In this document: piece by piece, positions 56,974-64,000 of the stretch
Position numbering within the stretch: the stretch's first letter is position 1
Layout: every line of letters starts with the position of its first letter
Assembly: GCF_033807715.1 (NCBI RefSeq)
Contig: NC_084599.1
Location: forward strand, 29,507,625-29,571,624
Reading direction: 5' to 3'
From: Cololabis saira
Lineage: Eukaryota; Chordata; Actinopteri; Beloniformes; Belonidae
Length of the DNA stretch: 64,000 nucleotides
Made by a program: the position numbers and the translations under genes
The notes under the pieces: generated by a model
Told to the model about the DNA's origin: nothing
Database searches by the model: none
The model's input: only the letters and a program-made list of their open reading frames with translations

Positions 56974-57138
56974 GATGCGTGGGCTAACGTGTCTGCTGGG
57001 ATTATTTTGCGAGCTTTTGCAAAAGCGTGCATTTCCGAGGCGCCGCACGGCACGGAACGTGACTCTGACAGCGAGGAATCCGGACTGGCACAGCTGATTT
57101 AGCGGAGCTCTTTAATGCAGAAACAGAGGATGAGACTT
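56974..57138 (+). pseudogene. pogo/Tigger-like DDE transposase C-terminus, broken
   Basis: The frame reads AWANVSAGIILRAFAKACIS then EAPHGTERDSDSEESG and stops at 57102. After a one-base shift it goes on DLAELFNAETEDET before a stop. The pattern W-x-x-V, II-x-x-F-x-K, IS, GTE-x-D and an acidic tail resembles the end of pogo/Tigger transposases. The catalytic core is absent. Confidence 0.5.
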
Positions 57139-57231
57139 AATGGGTTTGATTAATGTAAAAACTGAAATAAAGTAGCCTACAATCAAACAAAGTTTTGCTC
57201 CCGCTGTATTTTTAAATACGCACACTCCTGT

Positions 57232-57276
57232 GCCTGTGTGCGTGTGTGTGTGTGTGTGTGTGTTCTTGTGTGTGTG
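57232..57276. repeat. GT-rich microsatellite
   Basis: A short run of GTGTGTG with interruptions. The complementary strand reads CA. Confidence 0.8.
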
Positions 57277-57925
57277 CCGTTTCGGTCGGCCCGTATGGTC
57301 GCGAAAATACAGTATTTATATATGAAATGTCAGAATAGGAAATATTTTGACGACACCCCAGGGAGCTACTACTGAGCAGCGTTGCGTCGTCTCCTTTCAC
57401 TTCCGGGTGAATCCCCTCCCCCGGGGGAAAACCCCACCCGGGGGAAATTCTCGAGCATGCGCAGACTGTAATATCCATGTCTCCGTTCACATGGCATTAA
57501 CAAGGCGGTTGCGACTGGCTTATCTAGGTGCTGCAAGCGGGTTGATGAATCCAGTCTGATCAGATTACTTGACTGACTTAAGGTGTTCACATGCAGTTTA
57601 AAAGTCAGTACGATGTGTGCAAATGATCTCCAACCAGCTTGAATCGCTGCATGTGCACGTACTGAATGTCAAGCACCCAGCCGCAGCTAGACGTGACTTC
57701 AGTTTGCTTTTTACATAAAGTCTCGTAAAGTCCCCCTTCATCAATACAGTTTAAAAACAAGATGTTTACATAAATAATAAAATAACAACTATTAACATAT
57801 AATACAGGCATTCAGTCACGGTAACATCAGAGGTCTGGGCTCACGCTTCTTACATGACTGCACTTACAGTCACAGAGAGTGAATGTTTTCTGTAAAATTA
57901 TGAGCAAAGATCAAAATAAGGTCCT

Positions 57926-58412
57926 TTTGGACACCTGGTATTAAATTCCACCCAGTGATCTGATCACATGTTAAATGCTAAGTAAGAGTGTCTGTTCACA
58001 TTGGTTATAACAAGTGTCTCCAATTGCGTCTCAAGTGGCAAGTAGTGATCGGATCTCGCTCCCCTGCCCCGCATGTAAATAAACAAGTACATGACTTCAG
58101 AGGATCGAAACAGAAATGTGATGTCTCGGATCTTAAAAGAACAGCCGAGGGAGGGAAATCAAAGCGACAGAACACAACACGTTGTGATCGCTTTGCATGT
58201 TGTTGTCAAGTTATGTATTTCATTGTGGCCCAGGATGCATTGTGTTTCCACTGCTCAAAGGATGTGGCCACATGAGGCCCAGGCCACCTCCAAATGCAGT
58301 CTCATTGATTGGATCTCGCCTCCTTAAATCCTTTCAGGCTGCATTTACACCTGTACTTGAGGCTGTCCACTCATGATGGGATCACTCAGGATTTAAATAC
58401 CAGATATAAGCA
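57926..58412. mobile_element. Possible inverted-repeat element with ACCTGGTATTAA end
   Basis: The left ACACCTGGTATTAAATTC and right TTTAAATACCAGATATAA are imperfect inverses. Further pairing is seen at GTGATCTGATCA against GGGATCACT. No duplication was seen. Confidence 0.4.
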
Positions 58413-59250
58413 GCACCTAAAAATAACTTTTCACATTAGCACTTCAGCGTCAGCAATTCATGGTCAAAGTTGTATACACTTTGACACAAGTCAGCTGTTG
58501 ATTTCACAACTTGAGATCTGACAAATATAATACTTTATTTGAGCAAAGCACTTCTTTCACACATGCGCTGCAACCCTGAAATGTTCTTGACTTTCTCCTG
58601 AGGGGTGTCAGGCCTTAAATGTCCTCGTCAGGCAGGATTTTTTTTTTTTTTGAGAAATGGCAAGGACTTTATCTATGCATCCAGCTGGTATTCAATTTGG
58701 ATAAGAGCAAACATGCGAGGAGGGCAGGGATTTTCTTTTTTACTTGATATGCTGGAGAGAGAAATCTACTTCTTGGATCTTCCTCCTCTACCGGAGGCTG
58801 TACTCCTTCACACCATGACATTTCCAGCTGTGAAAACTCGTCTCACATGAACACCCACCTGCTTTCTGGAGCATGTGTTGAAGGGCAGCCGTGGACAATC
58901 ACACGTGTTTTAGCCATCAAACACAAAGAAAGAAGATGTGGATAGAAAAAGAGAGAGCCGTGTATGGAAACTGGTTTCACACGTGTGTTGATTTTTGCCT
59001 GACTGGTAGTGGCACAAACCAAATGGATTTCTTGCCCCTGCATGTTTGCTTGTTGGCAGGCAGGAGCTGCTGCAGGACGTTTTCTTCACCGCATACATCA
59101 CACAAACCAGCAGCCACATAAATGGAACAACGTCCCCATTCTAGCAACAATGAAGAGAAATATCTAGTACAGCCATCACTTAAGTAAGGTTAAAGGGTTT
59201 TATCGATAAAGACATTTGTTGTGTATTTGCCTTTGCATCAGGACAAAAAA
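58413..59250. other. HOMER3 intron 4, no gene seen
   Basis: No exon with Homer similarity and no bounded repeat is recognised. Confidence 0.4.
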
Positions 59251-59258
59251 CTAATGAG

Positions 59259-60056
59259 TAGGGGTGGGCAAAAATATCGATATGGCAATATATCGCGATA
59301 CTTTTCCAGCCGATTCAATATCGATATTCAAAATTTGAATATCGATTTTTTTTATTTTTTTTTTATTTTTTTTATTTATTTTTTTTTTATATTTTTTATC
59401 CCCGATTCTTTTCCCAGTGCTCCTACCTAAGTGACAGTCCTGGGCATTGCCACTCTCTACCAACCCTGGGAGGGCCCTGCACTGAGCTCAGGTTTTATTT
59501 CACGTTTGATTTCATTTTATAATTTATTTTTTATATAACACAATTGCCTGTCCTTAAAAAATGAAAAATAATGGACAGAGGTTTATTTATTTATGGATTT
59601 ATATCTATACTGACTGATCACTGTGCCTGTCCTTGGTTTTAGTACCCATCTTTCTTGTGTTTATTATCATTTGCCACATAATTAAAGCAACATCATACTA
59701 AATTTAATGTTAATTTCATATGATGTAAATAATATGAAAAACATATACAAATATGTTGTAACTTTAGCTTGTATAGTTATAATAAAACATTGTTTTGACT
59801 CAGTTTGTCCCATGAATTGTCACTATAATCTGATGAACGTGCAACTGGGATTTTAAGATCCATCACTATCATCTGATGTACATATATACAACTTGGATTT
59901 TAAGATGTGTAATGCATTTTTAAATTTTTCGGTGAACTATGTAGAATATAATAATCGGGATATCGCATAATCGGGATATCGCAATGTGTATCGTATCGTG
60001 GCTCAAGTATCGTGATGCGTATCGTATCGTGAGGTCCTTCCCAATACCCACCCCTA
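59259..60056. mobile_element. hAT-like element with TAGGGGTGGGCAAAAATA end
   Basis: The left end is TAGGGGTGGGCA and the right end ACCCACCCCTA. An exact 8-bp duplication CTAATGAG lies at 59251-59258 and 60057-60064. It is 798 bp. It may be related to the outer element at 17973-18932, which has a similar CCCACCCCTA terminus. Confidence 0.86.
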
Positions 60057-60064
60057 CTAATGAG

Positions 60065-62716
60065 CATAACTGTTTAAGCGCAGCATACTGTCCTTATGTT
60101 TTCATATATTCATATATTTTTAAAACTTAAAAAGTTAGTTCCAGTGTTTCTAATGCACTGACCTCAGATCTGCAGAGTGTGATGGTGACTATAATTTTCA
60201 TGTCTCAGTTCATATGAAAACAGCTGAGCAGATGTGCCCCAATGTCAATGGAACCGTGCATTACAAGCAGGGACTCCTGATGGTTAATAATATCAATGAC
60301 GGGTTTACAAGGGGGAATAATCTGTGGATGTCAAGACAACTTTCACAATTAATGCCAATATAGGCGACTAAGTTGATAATAACTAGTGACAAACTGCACC
60401 AAGAGTTGGCTGCAGGGCAAACCAGCTCCTCTGGACCAAACGCTGCATGACAGTGTTGCTTTGACACGCAGTGTTTGGTTTGGTAGGATGTTTACGTCAT
60501 GAAAGAAGGCTGCTCTTTAGATGTATCTGCTATGCGAAAGCAGTTTTGGGAATTGCACACTTTTTTTTTCTTAGGTTAGTCTGAACAGACCACTACTTTC
60601 TGAGCCGTATTGTTAACCTGACACTTCAGAGAGTTCAGCTGTGATTGGAGGTCACATGAAAACACATGTGCATCTCAAACACAAGTGCTGCAGACTAGCC
60701 TGGCCTGCCCTTTGTGACAATTCTCTCAGGTAAAAAGCTTCTTTAAGGTTAGGTAGACTTGTCGGCTGCTCACAGGTGTATAGTCGAGTTGTGCCAAGGC
60801 CTAAACTGAGTGTTAATCCGTCTTTGGAGCGGGAGTTGCTTGTGTTTATAACAGACATATTTCACGTCTCCTACTCACAGCCAGTTCTATTGGTACAGAA
60901 AAAACACTGACCCAATCTAGACGGGGCGGGGGTTTGTTTTATGTGATGACTCATAAAGGCGCATCCAGGAGCCGCTATCCAAAACAACTAAAATAGATGC
61001 AGAATTGCTAATTACACCATGGTCCTTGAAACAGAGCTAAGCTTAAAACCCAGAGTAACAAACTGCTTATGTATATCAGAACTTGGATGACTGGCCAGGC
61101 TAAGTGCTGGCAGCTTCATTATCATTATTTGATGGTTACAGTGAATTTATGTCATGTAAAAGCTGATAGTGCTTCTCGTGTTGATAGCTGTTTAATAGTA
61201 GGTGCTGATAACTCTGGAGCCAGTATTAGTCTACATGTTTAGTCTACATACTTATCCCTGATTGTAGAGAAAAGTATCTCAGTTTAAAACCAGCTCACGG
61301 CTGCTCCTGATCGGTCTGGACGTGTGTGACATGGAGCCGATCGATGCTGTTACGGACTGTGAGCACATGAGGGTGAGAAACGTATGAGCCCCGGTGCCAG
61401 ATATTGACGAGTGCTTCACTGTGGCTAAAACCAGTTAAGAGATCCATTAAGGCTGTTCTGCTTTTTAAACAGTTGCCAATATGTGAAAACATTTCAGCAT
61501 ATGGTAATAAAGCCTCTGGTAAATGTAATGTAATATTCTTTATTGGAGCAAACTGTGCAGTACGAAGGGCAGAGTATACGAATATTCAACAAAATATTGA
61601 TACCAATAATGCAAAATCCTTTATATAAAAAAAAAAGTAATTCCTGAAATAAATGCTGAAGCTGAATTAATGTTTTTTGTTTATTTCCCGTCAGTCATTG
61701 CATCACCATCAGCTGCTCAGTGACAGCCCTGGTCAGTTTCAGTGTGCAGAGCTGGATCGCTGGAGCCTCAGGCTTCACTGAGCTCGTGTTCTGCCTCGGA
61801 TATGAGAGCAGCACCAGGGGATCTGCATACAGCAAAGCTTCAGCCCTCGGCTTTATTTACAGAGCTCAAACGTAGTATAGAGGAGGAGATGGTGAAGCCT
61901 GTGAGATGAGGATGGGAGAGTGAAATTTAAAGGCACTGTGAAGCCAGTGTTCACAGACGAGTTACATTCATTAAAATCTTTTTGATGATGATGGTGGTTT
62001 TATCACTTTTGGCTTTGGTTCGTGTTGAGCCCTCACATGTGTAGTGTGTAATGCACCGAAGCAGAGCTCCAGTCAGTACAACATTAGCAAAGCGGCTTAA
62101 TAGGGCCATTATATGTCATAAGTATGACTGAATCATTAACGCTAGTTGAGAAAATTTACGTAATGACACATTGCCGTCCTGATGGCTAGGGATGAACATT
62201 GTGATGATTTGTATTTTCTACCATAACCATCGCTCTATAAAAATAGAGTTGCTCTATCTGAAATATTCAGTCACTTTAGGATAATTGCTGATTATGCAGG
62301 GAAATGCAGCCTAGTAGAATATAATTATAACTTCAAGTGAAAATTCTACCTCATATAAATTCCTTCACGACCCCAAACTGGGAAGACACCAGACACCAGA
62401 ATTGCAATGACACCATTGCATTTTGCCAAAGATTGTCCACACAAATAACATTTTATTCCTTTTTTTTGCAACCCCAATTCCTAAAACCCAGTTTGTTTCC
62501 AAAAATCCATCTGTTTCCAAGAGTCTTTTCAGTTATAAATGATCGGAATAAATTACAGTATGTTGACTTTCAATCACAGTCATAGATATTTGTTTAAGTG
62601 TTAGGCAAGAAAAAACATTACTTTGAGGGTTGATTTACATTACTGGCAGTGCACGGCCTTTGATGCAACATGGCAAAGTGAATATTGAATCTATACACTT
62701 TTGAAAAATATGAATA
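60065..62716. other. HOMER3 intron 4, no gene seen
   Basis: Checked for the next Homer exon. The stretch 61696-61790 has an acceptor-like TTTCCCGTCAG and an open phase-0 start, but its translation does not resemble Homer. No other candidate was seen. Confidence 0.4.
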
Positions 62717-62717
62717 A

Positions 62718-62788
<71 letters not shown>
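62717..62788. repeat. (AT)n microsatellite
   Basis: About 72 bases of AT dinucleotide with two phase slips. Confidence 0.95.
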
Positions 62789-62791
<3 letters not shown>

Positions 62792-64000
62792 AATCATTTT
62801 CATGTATAGCTGCTGACAGCAGTGGTTTCTTTGCAGTGTCGTGAGCCAGCGAGTTAGCAAAGATTTGCATTTGCAGAATTTATTGATGTTCTTTTGAGAG
62901 GCAACAGAATAAAAGACAGACTACAGGTTACTTCAGATCTGTTAGAATAACACACATCATCTGCTCGTGGCGTAATCCATTCTGTTGTTGTGCTTTAAAG
63001 CTAACCTGCCCGTCTAAACACATTCACATTTCATGAAAGAAAAATGGCACTTTATGTGACACCTCGTACAGGAGCATCCAAAAGCCACTCCAAAACAACC
63101 AAAATGGCCGTAGAATTCCCCAAAACACCTGAGATAAATACGTTTTTATTGCAAAAACCTGTGTCAAAGCGGTGCATAATCACGATAATTAACTAAAATG
63201 GGCAGGAACACTAAAACCACCAAGGCCATATCAACACAAACATATTCAAAGCTAGCTTGCTCTGCAGTATATTTGAACTTTTGCTCAGTAGCCAGTTTAA
63301 TTAACAGTTTATGATGTTTATCTGCCACAGTTTGTACAGCTAAACCAGATTATGTCTGTGTTAAGAAAAAAAATATTGAAGACAAGTAATTTGTATTCTT
63401 TAAAGACGCTGTATTTTTAATTGCCATCCATCACTCAGCTAATTGGCAGTTTGACTGACAGGTAAGCGATTCAGCTCTGTGAATTGATTTATTTTTTTAT
63501 TTTTTGGTGCAGCTTTGTTATTTAGGGTGAAAAAAAACACTATTTGAAATACAAACTGGTGAGAGGCTGATGTAGCACGTTCTCTATCCTAATGATCAGT
63601 GAATTACCAACTGGGATACTCATGAGTCAAAATCAATCTTTATGTTTAATTCACAGCATTAAAGTTATTGAGTTGCAGTTCAGAGTCTGATTTAAGAAAA
63701 CGAGTACTGCAATAAGTTAGTTTGTCTGCAGCAAACGTTACTTGACATTTCCACAGTAAGACATAATTTGAAAAGCACTTAATCAGTCCATTCTACATAT
63801 TAGTAGAAACCTTTGGCATCTTATTTTCTGTTAATGTTTAAAAATGTGATGGCTTGTATAATTAAAAACCCAAACACAGTTTGGGTTTTTAAGGAATTAT
63901 TCAAAGAGGGCTGTGCGAGAGCGTTGCACAGGTAACAAGTGGATGCCTCTTGGCTCACAATCATGTTTGTTTTGTTTTTTTTTTTGTTTTTTTTTTATAA
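62789..64000. other. HOMER3 intron 4 to window end, no gene seen
   Basis: AT-rich intron, ending in T-rich sequence. No exon is recognised. Confidence 0.4.

Larger units (their letters stand above)
56511..57665. mobile_element. DNA element with CACATGCAGCGATTC inverted ends
   Basis: The left TCAGTGCGTACACATGCAGC and the inverse of the right TCAGTACGTGCACATGCAGC match at 18 of 20 bases. The match continues through GATTCAA. No target duplication was resolved. The interior holds a pogo-like transposase fragment, perhaps from another element. Confidence 0.6.

Noticed and set aside
61696..61790. Candidate HOMER3 exon 5 after TTTCCCGTCAG
   Set aside because: The translation does not resemble any Homer linker, the donor is weak, and a stop follows soon in frame.

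Overview
The window is vertebrate nuclear DNA from a teleost fish, probably a percomorph. The evidence is spliced genes with GT-AG introns, two vertebrate-type gene models, long AT-rich introns and a dense mix of fish-type transposons. These include hAT elements with 8-bp target-site duplications (TSDs), TTA-flanked Harbinger-like elements, TTAA-flanked elements, and RTE- and L2-like LINE fragments. There is no operon, CRISPR array, rRNA or tRNA gene.

Two protein-coding genes are supported, and they point away from each other. (1) The minus strand at 409..8171 carries the first ten coding exons of the DEAD-box RNA helicase DDX49, from the start codon through helicase motif VI and about 25 codons beyond. 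They join to 367 complete codons without a frame break. The basic C-terminal exons lie beyond the left edge. (2) The plus strand from 17005 carries the first four coding exons of a Homer scaffold gene, best matched to HOMER3. They encode the whole EVH1 domain (134 codons). The coding part of exon 1 is only five bases and is followed by a 32-kb intron. The coiled-coil exons are not visible and should lie past 64000. The two start codons are 8.8 kb apart. DDX49 and HOMER3 are neighbours in human too, which supports both calls, although from memory their human orientation is convergent.

Most of the rest is transposon debris that can be read in layers. DDX49 introns hold a hAT-like element with an RTE-like LINE nested in it (2596..4195) and a composite of hairpin repeat and triplet microsatellites (6782..7855). 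The intergenic stretch holds an L2-like LINE 3' end split by a probable solo LTR and capped by a hAT-like element (14290..16370). HOMER3 intron 1 holds nested hAT-like elements (17973..18932), an inverted pair of TTAA-flanked elements (19913..20990 and 30254..31496), a duplicated intron segment with a 50-bp target repeat (29386..29895 against 31631..32067), a TA-flanked element (36255..36853), a terminal-inverted-repeat element with a Tigger-like piece (40188..41505), and a LINE broken by two TTA-flanked elements, one of which carries a retroposon (about 43985..47672). HOMER3 intron 4 holds several more hAT-like elements and a pogo-like transposase relic.

I found no convincing undescribed multi-gene system. 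The most interesting observations are the datable insertion layers, the templated-looking 50-bp-flanked duplication, the divergent gene arrangement with a CTCF-like site between the genes, and an open read-through frame after HOMER3 exon 3. All calls come from reading the sequence; no database search was run.
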